This document shows, one piece after another, positions 1 to 8,424 of a stretch of DNA of 49,044 nucleotides. Under the pieces are notes generated by a model. The model worked only from the letters and a program-made list of their open reading frames with translations, ran no database searches and had not been told where the DNA came from. Position numbers and translations under genes: made by a program. This DNA comes from an uncultured Clostridia bacterium (GTDB taxonomy: Bacteria; Bacillota; Clostridia; Christensenellales; CAG-314): contig CANQCN010000006.1 of NCBI GenBank assembly GCA_947589685.1, forward strand, positions 1 through 49,044, in the 5' to 3' direction. Every line of letters begins with the position of its first letter. The stretch's first letter is position 1.

Positions 1-139
1 TCAAGCTTCTCGCTGCCGCCTATTCGCAACAGCCTATTTAATATACTACATCCGCTGAAAAAAGTCAAACATTTTTGCGCAATTTTGACAAAAGTTTTTT
101 GCGGAGCAATAATATCTTTTATCAAACGTTTTGCGAGTT

Positions 140-1237
140 TCAACTGCCGAAATATTCGGATATTTTTGCCATTTTGCCTTGCTGATCCACCTTGAACGGA
201 CAGCGCTTGTTGCAATGTCCGCAACGGATGCAGGCGCTTGCCTTTACTTTGAGCTTTGAGTAATGATCCGCAGCGATATTGTCGCCGATGAGCGCCAGAT
301 CGTAGTACTTGTTGACAAGTCCGACGTCAATGTGCGCGGGACAGGGTCGGCAGTGATTGCAATACACGCAATTGCCCTCTGCCGATTGCGGCGTAAACGC
401 GCCTATCGCGGAATAATCGCGCAGTTCTTTTGCCGAGGCGGGATAGGCGAGCAGCGTATCCAGATCGCTCATATCGCGCACGCCCGGCACCACGCTCAAT
501 ACCGCGGGACGGTCCAGACAATACTGTAAACATTGCGCGACGGTTAGCGCTTGCTTGAAGGGCGACGTTGCCGCGTCCAGCAGCTGTCCGCCGTGGAAGG
601 GCTTCATCACGCTCACTCCTACGCCCGTTGCCTCGCAACGACGGAGCAATTGAGCGCGTTCGGAGGTCGTGCCTACGCCGTACTCGTCGCCGCACTCGAA
701 ATCGTAGGCGGGGTTGACGGAAAACATCATCATATCCGCAAGTCCCGTATCCAAGACTTTGTGCGCAACCGAGGGTGTGTGCGTAGAAAAACCTATATGG
801 CGAACAACGCCCATATCTTTGAGACTCAAAACGTAATCGAGTATGCCGTTGTCGACTATCTGCCGCCAATCATCCTCTTCGTCTATGCAATGCAAAAAGC
901 CGAAATCAACATAGTCGACGCCCATTAGCTCCGCTTCACGCGCAAAGGTGCGTTTGATCTCATCGAGATCGCGCGACCAACCGTATTCGCCGTTTTTGTA
1001 GACGGCGCCGAAATGCAACTGAAAATAGACCTTGTCACGTTTGCCCGCTATCGCGCGTCCGAAAGGCGCAAATACGTTGTCTGCGCCGACGCACAGATCG
1101 AAAAAGTTTATGCCGTTGTCTATCGCTTTGGCGACTATCGCCTCTATCTCGCCGTCCGAGACGCCGCCCAAGCCGCCCGAACCCAAACCAAGCGTGCTTA
1201 CAAGCTCCGTTCCGTGCGGAAGTTTTCTGTATTCCAT
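140..1237 (-). CDS. Aldo/keto reductase with C-terminal 4Fe-4S ferredoxin-type domain
   Basis: ORF; AKR-like N-terminus (LGLGSGGLGG...NGINFFD) and C-terminal CxxCxxC / CIRCGHCNKRCPF cysteine motifs. Confidence 0.85.
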   Translation of the reverse strand: MEYRKLPHGTELVSTLGLGSGGLGGVSDGEIEAIVAKAIDNGINFFDLCVGADNVFAPFGRAIAGKRDKVYFQLHFGAVYKNGEYGWSRDLDEIKRTFAREAELMGVDYVDFGFLHCIDEEDDWRQIVDNGILDYVLSLKDMGVVRHIGFSTHTPSVAHKVLDTGLADMMMFSVNPAYDFECGDEYGVGTTSERAQLLRRCEATGVGVSVMKPFHGGQLLDAATSPFKQALTVAQCLQYCLDRPAVLSVVPGVRDMSDLDTLLAYPASAKELRDYSAIGAFTPQSAEGNCVYCNHCRPCPAHIDVGLVNKYYDLALIGDNIAADHYSKLKVKASACIRCGHCNKRCPFKVDQQGKMAKISEYFGS

Positions 1238-1256
1238 ATTTACCTCGCGTTAAATT

Positions 1257-1631
1257 TTATTTTCCATATAGTTGATATTGCACAAGTTCTGTTTCGATGC
1301 CCACAACGCCCCACTTGCGTTGCTGTTTTAGAGTATAGTATGCGAGCATATCGTCGGGGGAAGCTGCGGACAACTCATCGGACGAATAACCGCATTTTGT
1401 CAAATCGAGACTGCGATACAACTGACGGAAATCGTCAAATACATACAGCGCCGTCACTTTCGTTTTGACAACGCCCGAACGATTTTCAAAACGAATAAAA
1501 TCACCCACGCGGATAAGTCGCCGACGTTCGTCGTAAAGGCGCAATTCGATCGTTTTGCTGCCGTCGCAAATTTTGCGAAACGGCTCGTCGTCCAAGTGCA
1601 TAGTGTGGATCGTAAATTCGGTTTTTGCCAT
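1257..1631 (-). CDS. ASCH-domain-like small protein
   Basis: MAKTEFTIHTMHLDDEPFRKICDGSKTIELRLYDERRRLIRVGDFIRFEN resembles ASCH proteins; internal Met start preferred. Confidence 0.6.
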   Translation of the reverse strand: MAKTEFTIHTMHLDDEPFRKICDGSKTIELRLYDERRRLIRVGDFIRFENRSGVVKTKVTALYVFDDFRQLYRSLDLTKCGYSSDELSAASPDDMLAYYTLKQQRKWGVVGIETELVQYQLYGK

Positions 1632-1687
1632 AACAAGTTTAATTTTCCATTGCCGCACGTGCGACTAAAAATATATGTGTACCCAAA

Positions 1688-1715
1688 AACACGCCGCGTA
1701 ACGTCGCGGCGTGTT
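1688..1715. terminator. Strong hairpin, possible terminator
   Basis: AACACGCCGCG-taacgt-CGCGGCGTGTT, 11-bp perfect stem; T-rich on the minus-strand 3' side. Confidence 0.45.
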
Positions 1716-1801
1716 TGTAAAAGGTTTTTACGATTTTGTAATAAATGTCGGGGTGTAACCAAATACGACGGCGATGTCAAACGGATAGTTTTCAATCAAG
1801 C

Positions 1802-2010
1802 TCCGCAATCACGGACCTGCGCCGAGATTGCGGTCCTTGCGGGGGATGCCGGGGTATGCGACTCCCCGGCGAAAGTCTATCCGACCGCGCGTGCGTTCAC
1901 GCGCAACCCACAAGTCCGACTGCGGCGGCGCTTTTGCGTACACCGTGTCGATTGCGCACGCGTTGCGCAGCAGCAAGCAATCGACCGCCGCACGTGTGGT
2001 CGGTAGGCTC
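1802..2010. repeat. Structured dispersed element, copy A (candidate ncRNA or ssDNA-structured repeat)
   Basis: Shares loops and flanks with 17244-17528 while stem bases covary (CCGCAATC/GATTGCGG, GCCGGGG/CCCCGGC, GCGCGTG/CACGCGC). Confidence 0.75.
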
Positions 2011-2012
2011 AA

Positions 2013-2085
2013 TTGACAAATGTTGGGGTGCAAAAGAAACAATTTGAGCATTGCTTCTTACTATATGCACCCCAACATTTGACAA
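2013..2085. repeat. Inverted repeat, 20-bp arms (19/20 match)
   Basis: TTGACAAATGTTGGGGTGCA ... TGCACCCCAACATTTGACAA. Confidence 0.8.
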
Positions 2086-2095
2086 AGAGCCTATT

Positions 2096-4141
2096 TTACT
2101 CTTCTTCCAAAAGTTTCTTGGCGTCCTCGATGATCTTGGGAGAGCTTGTCGGGGGAACTTCCTCGTAACGAACGTATGCCATTTCGTACTTGCCGCGACC
2201 CTGCGTCATAGAACGAAGGTCGGTGGCGTACTTCAAAATTTCCGAAAGGGGAACTTCGGCGGTGACGACCTGCTTGCCGCCCACCATTTCCGTACCCATA
2301 ATACGTCCGCGACGCTTGTTCATATCGCCCATTATGTCGCCGAGATAGTCGGCGGGAACGGTGATCTTCAACTCGTAAATGGGTTCGAGCAACACGGGAT
2401 TGGCTTTTTCGCAGCCCGCCTTGTAAGCAAGGATAGCCGCCATCTGGAAGGCGATGTCCTTGGAGTCGACGGGGTGAGACGAACCGTCGAACAACGTCGC
2501 TTTGAGGTTGACCATAGGATAAAGCTGCGTAAGCACACCCTTTTGAATGGCTTGACGAAGTCCTTTTTCCACGGAGGGAATGAATTGACGGGGAACGGTG
2601 CCGCCCACTACCGCGTCTACAAACTCGAACACGCCGTCGGCTGCTCCCGGTTCGAAACGCACTTTGCAGTGACCGTACTGTCCTGCGCCGCCCGATTGCT
2701 TTTTGTGTTTGCCTTCCGCCTCGACGCTCTTGCGAATGGTCTCGCGATAAGGAATACGCGGATCTTTCAAAACGGCTTCGCAGTTGAACTTGGATTTAAG
2801 CTTTTTGCATATTACGTCCAGCTGAGTGTCGCCCAAACCGGAAAGGATCATTTCGCCCGTTTCGGGGTCTTTTGTGACGGTGAAGGCTATATCCTCGTCT
2901 TTCAGCTTGGAAAGTCCGCCGAACACCTTGTCCTCATCGCCTTTCTTGGCCGCATAAACCGCGCGAGAATAAACGGGACGGGGCAGCTCGACGGCTTTAA
3001 GCTCTACTTCGCCGCTTTCGCTAAGCACATCTCCCGTGCCCGTTGCGGAAAGCTTGGCAAGAGCCGCAATGTCGCCCGCGCAAGCGCAGTCGGCGGGGTC
3101 TTGCTTTTTGCCCTTCATAAAGTAGACCTGAGAGATCTTTTCGTTGGAGCCGCTTGTGAGATTTTTAAGCGACATGCCGCTCTTCAACGTGCCGCGAATT
3201 ACCTTGAAAATGGACAGTCTGCCCACGAACGGGTCGGCTATCGTCTTGAACACGCGCAAAACGACGGGAGCGCCCGCATCGGGTGCGATCGCATTGCCCG
3301 CAGCGTCCAAGGTGGGACGGGATTCGGGGCTGGGAAGCGTGCCTACAATGAAATCCAACAGTTGATTTACACCCTGACGTTGCAACGCGCTGCCCGCAAG
3401 CACGGGTACGGTCGCGCCGTTGAGAAGCGTGGCGGCAAATCCGCGCGTGATCTCGTCCGCAGTCAATTCTTCGCCGTCGAAGAACTTCATCATCAATTCG
3501 TCGTCGCTTTCCGCCGCGATCTCGATGATGGCGGAACGCGCGTCCTCGTAAGCGCCTTTGAGAGAGGCGGGCATTTCGCCGCCGTTGCCGGCAAAGCTTA
3601 CGTATTCGCCGCTGACCGCATTGACGTAGCCCGTCATTTTTGGTCCGGCAAGCTCCGGAACGATGATCTCCGAAACCTTGTTGAAACGCTGCTTGATAGC
3701 GTCCACGGTCGCTTGAAAGTTGGAATTTTCCTTGTCGATACCGTTGACGAACAGCACCGCGGGGATCTTGTGCTCCAAGCAATACTCCAACGCCTTTTCC
3801 GTGCCTACGCTCATAGAGCCCGTGGCGCTCGTAACGATGATCGCGCTGTCGGCGACAGTCAAAGCCTCCAACATCTCGCATTCGAAGTCAAAGTAGCCGG
3901 GAACGTCGATGATGTTGATCTTGGCGCCCTTGTAGCTGCAATTTGCAACGGACAAGGATATAGATATGCGACGGGCGACCTCTTCGGGGTCGAAATCCAT
4001 CGTGGAGTTTCCGTCGTCTACCTTTCCGAATCTGTCGATAGCTCCCGCATTGTACAAAAGCGCTTCGGCAAGAGTGGTTTTGCCTTCGCCGCTGTGACCG
4101 ATCAATGCAACGTTACGTATGTCTTTCGCATAAACTGACAT
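2096..4141 (-). CDS. Elongation factor G-like translational GTPase
   Basis: P-loop GHSGEGKTTLAEALLY, DVPGYFDF, NGIDKENSNF, EF-G domain IV/V sequence; RBS AGGAG upstream of MSVYAKD. The P-loop differs from canonical fusA (GHIDAGKTTT), so probably a paralogue type. Confidence 0.9.
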   Translation of the reverse strand: MSVYAKDIRNVALIGHSGEGKTTLAEALLYNAGAIDRFGKVDDGNSTMDFDPEEVARRISISLSVANCSYKGAKINIIDVPGYFDFECEMLEALTVADSAIIVTSATGSMSVGTEKALEYCLEHKIPAVLFVNGIDKENSNFQATVDAIKQRFNKVSEIIVPELAGPKMTGYVNAVSGEYVSFAGNGGEMPASLKGAYEDARSAIIEIAAESDDELMMKFFDGEELTADEITRGFAATLLNGATVPVLAGSALQRQGVNQLLDFIVGTLPSPESRPTLDAAGNAIAPDAGAPVVLRVFKTIADPFVGRLSIFKVIRGTLKSGMSLKNLTSGSNEKISQVYFMKGKKQDPADCACAGDIAALAKLSATGTGDVLSESGEVELKAVELPRPVYSRAVYAAKKGDEDKVFGGLSKLKDEDIAFTVTKDPETGEMILSGLGDTQLDVICKKLKSKFNCEAVLKDPRIPYRETIRKSVEAEGKHKKQSGGAGQYGHCKVRFEPGAADGVFEFVDAVVGGTVPRQFIPSVEKGLRQAIQKGVLTQLYPMVNLKATLFDGSSHPVDSKDIAFQMAAILAYKAGCEKANPVLLEPIYELKITVPADYLGDIMGDMNKRRGRIMGTEMVGGKQVVTAEVPLSEILKYATDLRSMTQGRGKYEMAYVRYEEVPPTSSPKIIEDAKKLLEEE

Positions 4142-4219
4142 GTTAGTTTGTACTCCTAATAATAAAATTCGATTTCGCGCGTTTGCTATTTTTGCAATAT
4201 TAAACAAACAACATTATTG

Positions 4220-4248
4220 ATTATACACTAACTAACATATTTTTTCAA
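4220..4248 (-). promoter_or_regulatory. Sigma-A-type promoter for the EF-G-like gene
   Basis: TTGAAA-17-TATAAT on minus strand. Confidence 0.65.
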
Positions 4249-4262
4249 GGGGTTAGGACATT

Positions 4263-4946
4263 TTAGTCGATAAAAAATGTGTATTTTTCGCCCACATCGC
4301 CGCCGTCGAGGTCTATAACGCGGCATACGCTGTCCTCTCGCGGGTATTTTTTGTAATTTTTGCGTATGCGACGAGCCACTCCTTCGAGATTGTCAAACAG
4401 CTTGACGTTGGGAAAAACGCGTGCAAAACAGTGCTTGTAGAGATTCATGCTGCTGTTGGCAAAGGCGATACAGTCGAACTGCCCCGTGTACGGCTCGCAC
4501 AATTCCGAAACGTAGTTGACTATCGCGCGCTCGTCGTCCGCCTCGGCAAGCAAGGGAAATTGCGGCATGGCGACGGATATGACGCCGGAAAGATTTTGAT
4601 TGCGAAGCGCAAACGAATCTCCCACCAACAACACGTTGGATGCCGTGTAGGTCAGTCCGTGCATTACGGGCGCGTCGCAACCGTACAGATCGATGGACGC
4701 GCAGGAAAGAGGTCGGAGCATACGCGAAAGCGCAACGGACGACAGCACCGCCGCGTTACAGCCCATTTGTCGGCACATCTGCACCGCTTTGTTGCCGACG
4801 GATACCAAGCAAGAGGCGTTCTGCTCGCCGAGAGGAAACGCGTCGGCGCAGACCACGCATGTAAACTCTGCCGAAACGGTTTGTTTCAGCTTGTTGAGAG
4901 TGGGCGCGAAACCGACTCCGTCGTCTATTATCCCTATTGAAAGCAT
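4263..4946 (-). CDS. Divergent glutamate racemase (MurI)-like protein
   Basis: IGIIDDGVGF N-terminus and PQFPLLAEADDERAIVNYVSELCEPY...DCIAFANSS...VKLFDNLEGVARRI layout resemble MurI; RBS GGGGAGG. Confidence 0.5.
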   Translation of the reverse strand: MLSIGIIDDGVGFAPTLNKLKQTVSAEFTCVVCADAFPLGEQNASCLVSVGNKAVQMCRQMGCNAAVLSSVALSRMLRPLSCASIDLYGCDAPVMHGLTYTASNVLLVGDSFALRNQNLSGVISVAMPQFPLLAEADDERAIVNYVSELCEPYTGQFDCIAFANSSMNLYKHCFARVFPNVKLFDNLEGVARRIRKNYKKYPREDSVCRVIDLDGGDVGEKYTFFID

Positions 4947-5059
4947 CTAACGTCCTCCCCGAAGCTTGTCACATACTTATTGTACGATGTTTGTTTGAGC
5001 AAAATGTTGCAAATAGGTCAATTTGAGATAAAAACTTTGCGCAATGTGGCTCAAAACTG

Positions 5060-5088
5060 TTGCGAAAAAGCCAAATGTATGCTAAGAT
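5060..5088 (+). promoter_or_regulatory. Promoter for rpsT, extended -10
   Basis: TTGCGA-17-TAAGAT with TGC upstream of the -10. Confidence 0.6.
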
Positions 5089-5135
5089 ATATAGGCAAAA
5101 ATTAGTAGTGGTACTATGAATATAAGGAGATACTA

Positions 5136-5702
5136 ATGCCTAACATCAAATCCGCAGAAAAAAGAGTTTCTGTATCCGCAACAAAAAAGCTTCAAAACCA
5201 GATGATCCGTTCTCAAATGCAGACGGCTGTCAAAAAGTTTAACGCGGCTATCGCCGAGGGCGACGTGGAAGCGGCTAAAAAATTGCTGTCTCTCGCTTCC
5301 TCGAAGATCGACAACGCCGCGACTAAAAACGTAATACATAAAAACGCAGCCAACCGCAAAAAGGCGCAGATAGCGAAAGCACTCAGCCAGCTCGAACGCG
5401 GAATCGTCGTCGTGAAGGTGGACGCAAAGACCTTGAAACAAGCCGAACAAAAAGCCGCCGCTCAACGCAAGGCGGAAGAAGCCGAAGCTATCAAGGCGCA
5501 ACGCAACGAAGCCAAGAAAGCAAAAGAAGCCGCCAAAGCTCCCGCTGCCAAAAAGTCGACCGCGAAAAAATCCGCAGCCGCCCCCAAAGCGCCCAAAGAG
5601 GCTCCCGCCGCGGAAGAAGCTCCCAAGAAGCGCACTACCGCCAAAAAAGCAGCCGCTCCCGCGGAACCTGCCGAAAGCGGATCGGAAGACGAGATAAAAT
5701 AA
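5136..5702 (+). CDS. rpsT: 30S ribosomal protein bS20 with long Ala/Lys/Pro-rich C-terminal extension
   Basis: MPNIKSAEKRVSVSATKKLQNQMIRSQMQTAVKKF...IHKNAANRKKAQIAKAL is bS20; followed by ~90 aa low-complexity tail. Confidence 0.92.
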   Translation: MPNIKSAEKRVSVSATKKLQNQMIRSQMQTAVKKFNAAIAEGDVEAAKKLLSLASSKIDNAATKNVIHKNAANRKKAQIAKALSQLERGIVVVKVDAKTLKQAEQKAAAQRKAEEAEAIKAQRNEAKKAKEAAKAPAAKKSTAKKSAAAPKAPKEAPAAEEAPKKRTTAKKAAAPAEPAESGSEDEIK

Positions 5703-5714
5703 TTTGAGACAAAA

Positions 5715-5748
5715 TAAAAGCCTTACACCACCGTGTAGGGCTTTTTTG
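5715..5748 (+). terminator. Intrinsic terminator of rpsT
   Basis: AAAAGCCTTACACcaccGTGTAGGGCTTTTTT. Confidence 0.8.
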
Positions 5749-5816
5749 GCTCTATGAACGCCACCGGACCAAAAATTTACGCCCCGTTTTGCAACAGGGC
5801 GTGTTTACAATTGTTT

Positions 5817-5999
5817 TTACACTAAGTGAGATGATATTTGACAACCTTTGTTGTCATAAGTAAAAATGGTATTTCCCCTTCTTACCGACACGGTCGTCGA
5901 AGTAAATCCGTAAAGCGTGCCTTCTCTACTGAACAAATGTTTGTTACCTTCACCGTATACGTAAACATACGAACCTTTCTGAACTGCTACTGTGATCAT
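5817..5999 (-). CDS. Small conserved-looking protein (MITVAVQKGSYVYVYGEG...)
   Basis: Start at MITVAVQ preceded by AAAAAAGGAGAAAATT RBS. Confidence 0.6.
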   Translation of the reverse strand: MITVAVQKGSYVYVYGEGNKHLFSREGTLYGFTSTTVSVRRGNTIFTYDNKGCQISSHLV

Positions 6000-6035
6000 A
6001 ATTTTCTCCTTTTTTAAGTGCAATGCACTGATTTT

Positions 6036-6794
6036 TTAATCGTTTTTGTTATCCTTTTCTTCGCTTTTCATATCCAACAAGTCGATTTGACAATACGTTT
6101 TCAATAATTTTTCGTCTTGGACTTTTTTGATTTCTTCTTCAACCATATCCCAAGTAATGACATAATGAGAATAGGGACCATCGGCCTCTGCGGCCTTGTC
6201 CAGGTTGTTGCAGATATTGGTAATCAAACTCTGCCAAGCAATTGCATCGGACGCGCTTTGATTATTATTTGCTGCGACATCGACCGTTCCCTCAAGCGTT
6301 CCGCTGTGAGCAACCACCCAAAAAATGGGGCTTGCAAAAGGGTATTTTTCTTTGTAATTCATTTCCAACCTATCTGCCGTTGCGTCCTTATCTATCAGCG
6401 AATAAGAGGTATTGGAACTTACATTTGTAACTTGAATTTTTCTATAATTGATATCCGGCAAGAACAGCTTTATATACGCTTTCTTTTCCTCGCCTAACAC
6501 GCCAAGGTTTCTTTTAATGTAAAGAGTGGGACCGCCGAAACTAATCAAATATTTAACGCTTGCCCTTACCGCCCATTTGTAATCGGTCATATCGGGCTTT
6601 TCGGGCAAGTGTTCATACCACCAAAAAGCCGATTTGTAGGATCTGTCCTCATACGCCAACGACAACAACTTTTCCATATTGTCTTGCCCGTATTCCTTTT
6701 GCCAACGCTTCATACGTCTGTTAAATGCACCGTCCGTAAAATCATCTGACGACGGGGCAAACAATTTGTCAAAAAAATCTCCGATTTTTCCCAT
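6036..6794 (-). CDS. Hypothetical protein, unknown family
   Basis: 252-aa ORF with RBS AAGGAGAAC; no family recognised. Confidence 0.7.
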   Translation of the reverse strand: MGKIGDFFDKLFAPSSDDFTDGAFNRRMKRWQKEYGQDNMEKLLSLAYEDRSYKSAFWWYEHLPEKPDMTDYKWAVRASVKYLISFGGPTLYIKRNLGVLGEEKKAYIKLFLPDINYRKIQVTNVSSNTSYSLIDKDATADRLEMNYKEKYPFASPIFWVVAHSGTLEGTVDVAANNNQSASDAIAWQSLITNICNNLDKAAEADGPYSHYVITWDMVEEEIKKVQDEKLLKTYCQIDLLDMKSEEKDNKND

Positions 6795-6976
6795 AATGTT
6801 CTCCTTTTTTTCTTATATTATAAACATACAATTCGCACTTGTCAATAAAAAAACCAATTTTTATCTACATATTTTTACATTTTAATGTATATACAAGTCT
6901 ATTTTGACAACTAAGTGTCGCATAGTTTATTGAAAATAGAATTTATAATATTTATAGACGTTGGTTGGAGGACAAT

Positions 6977-7333
6977 ATGGACAGACTTGAAATAATCAAC
7001 AGAATAGGCTATATCAGAGTGAAGGCAAAGCTGACTCAAAAAGCATTGTCCGTCGCAATCGGCATGAATCCAAGTTATATCAATCGCTTGGAAAGCAGAA
7101 AAAATTTTTTACCCAGTCTCGATGTATTGATGAGAATCATCGAGGCATGTGGCAGCACGGAGGAGGAGTTTTTCAGTCCGGACATAGTAAATTTCGCTCA
7201 AAACAAGGCGTTTACCGACAAAGTACTTGCTCTACCCGACAACACAAGACAATTCATACTCACCTGCGACCCGACGCTTATGGACCTGTTTTGCAAGGTC
7301 AACGAACTAGGCGCCAAAATAGACGGGAAGTAA
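6977..7333 (+). CDS. XRE/Cro-C1-type HTH transcriptional regulator
   Basis: RVKAKLTQKALSVAIGMNPSYINRLESRKNFLPSLDVLMRI HTH motif; RBS TTGGAGGAC. Confidence 0.85.
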   Translation: MDRLEIINRIGYIRVKAKLTQKALSVAIGMNPSYINRLESRKNFLPSLDVLMRIIEACGSTEEEFFSPDIVNFAQNKAFTDKVLALPDNTRQFILTCDPTLMDLFCKVNELGAKIDGK

Positions 7334-7362
7334 AAAACGTTTGGCAAAGTAATAAATAATCT

Positions 7363-7391
7363 TTGACAATTTGCAAATTGTTTGCTATACT
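7363..7391 (+). promoter_or_regulatory. tRNA promoter
   Basis: TTGACA-17-TATACT. Confidence 0.75.
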
Positions 7392-7410
7392 ATGTTAGCA
7401 AATAAAAAAT

Positions 7411-7486
7411 GCTGGTGTGGCTCAGTCGGTAGAGCGAGTGATTCGTAATCACTAGGTCGGGGGTCCGATTCCCTCCACCAGCACCA
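7411..7486 (+). tRNA. tRNA-Thr, anticodon CGT, CCA encoded
   Basis: GCTGGTG acceptor pairs CACCAGC; anticodon arm AGTGA-TTCGTAA-TCACT; GGTCCGATTCC T-arm region. Confidence 0.95.
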
Positions 7487-7487
7487 A

Positions 7488-7518
7488 ACGCCTGTGAATA
7501 CACGGGCTTTTTTTTCGA
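7488..7518 (+). terminator. tRNA terminator
   Basis: GCCTGTGaataCACGGGCTTTTTTTT. Confidence 0.75.
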
Positions 7519-7548
7519 CCGAGTGATTACGCGTTCGGCTATTTTACG

Positions 7549-7583
7549 TGAAAAACCCTGCGATACGATCGATTGCAGGGTTT
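7549..7583 (-). terminator. Hairpin terminator
   Basis: AAACCCTGC...GCAGGGTTT, minus-strand gene ends at 7631. Confidence 0.6.
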
Positions 7584-7630
7584 AATTAAGCACAAAAACA
7601 AATCGTTGCGGCAACAACCAAAGGCGAACT

Positions 7631-8338
7631 CTACGCAAGCAGCGCAAACGCCAAACCGAAATAGATGAGCGTTTGTCCCGCAAGATAGGTGAGCATAATG
7701 TATAGATCGCGGCGATTGATGTCGCGCTTGTTGGTGATATAGTTTACTATCAGATCGCTGACAACGTACACCAGATAGCCAACGAGAACTATCGCGGCGT
7801 AACGCGAATATTTGCCGTCGATGATCACCATAAGCGCCAAAGCTATGTTGGCAAAGTGGAAACATGCGTACGCGGGACTGACCGTAGCTATCGCAACGTT
7901 CTGCTTGCCGTGGGTGCAATAGCCTACCGACGCGGCGATAAGCACCACCGCGCCCATGATCGCCCAGGCGTATCCGGGGAAGTTGTAGCTGAGCAAGCTT
8001 GTAAGATTGATGGCGTTGAGCGTGTGCGCCACGGCGAATACGGCTGCTCCCGTGATGAAATACTTGGGCGTTTTGTTGTTGATGAGCAACACGTCGCCCA
8101 CCGCGGAGATCCAGCAGGATATGTACACCAACGGTTTATCGGGCGCCAAAAACGCCATAGCCGCGCCCAACATAATGAGACAGAATGGTTTGGTGAGCTT
8201 GCGCCAAAACGGTTTCATCAAAAAGCAAAATACAAGATGAACCGCCGAAACAACGGCAAACAACGAAATAAATATCCAAAAGCCCGTTTCGAAGCCGCTG
8301 TTTTTTCCGAATAAGCCCGCAGACGCCAATAAATTCAT
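7631..8338 (-). CDS. Lysoplasmalogenase-like (YhhN family) membrane protein
   Basis: Multi-TM; KPFCLIMLGAAMAFLAPDKPLVYISCWISAVGDVLLI matches YhhN layout. Confidence 0.65.
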   Translation of the reverse strand: MNLLASAGLFGKNSGFETGFWIFISLFAVVSAVHLVFCFLMKPFWRKLTKPFCLIMLGAAMAFLAPDKPLVYISCWISAVGDVLLINNKTPKYFITGAAVFAVAHTLNAINLTSLLSYNFPGYAWAIMGAVVLIAASVGYCTHGKQNVAIATVSPAYACFHFANIALALMVIIDGKYSRYAAIVLVGYLVYVVSDLIVNYITNKRDINRRDLYIMLTYLAGQTLIYFGLAFALLA

Positions 8339-8424
8339 AAATTTACCTCTCTTTGCCAAACAAAAACGGCAGATCGCTATGTTGATTATAGCAAAATCTG
8401 CCGTAAAATGCAATAGTAATCCGA

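Noticed and set aside
1809-2051. Minus-strand ORF sharing PTTRAAVDCLLLRNACAID with the ORF at 17390-17575
   Set aside because: The shared peptide comes from the structured repeat; stems covary at base-pair level and frames are not preserved through the element, so not a real protein family.
2051-4138. 695-aa plus-strand ORF antisense to the EF-G-like gene
   Set aside because: Mirror of a well-supported gene; composition-driven open antisense frame with no recognisable domain.
6036-7333. Toxin-antitoxin or defence system call for the XRE plus orphan gene pair
   Set aside because: No recognisable toxin, nuclease or effector motif in the 252-aa protein; reported only as an accessory-looking cluster.
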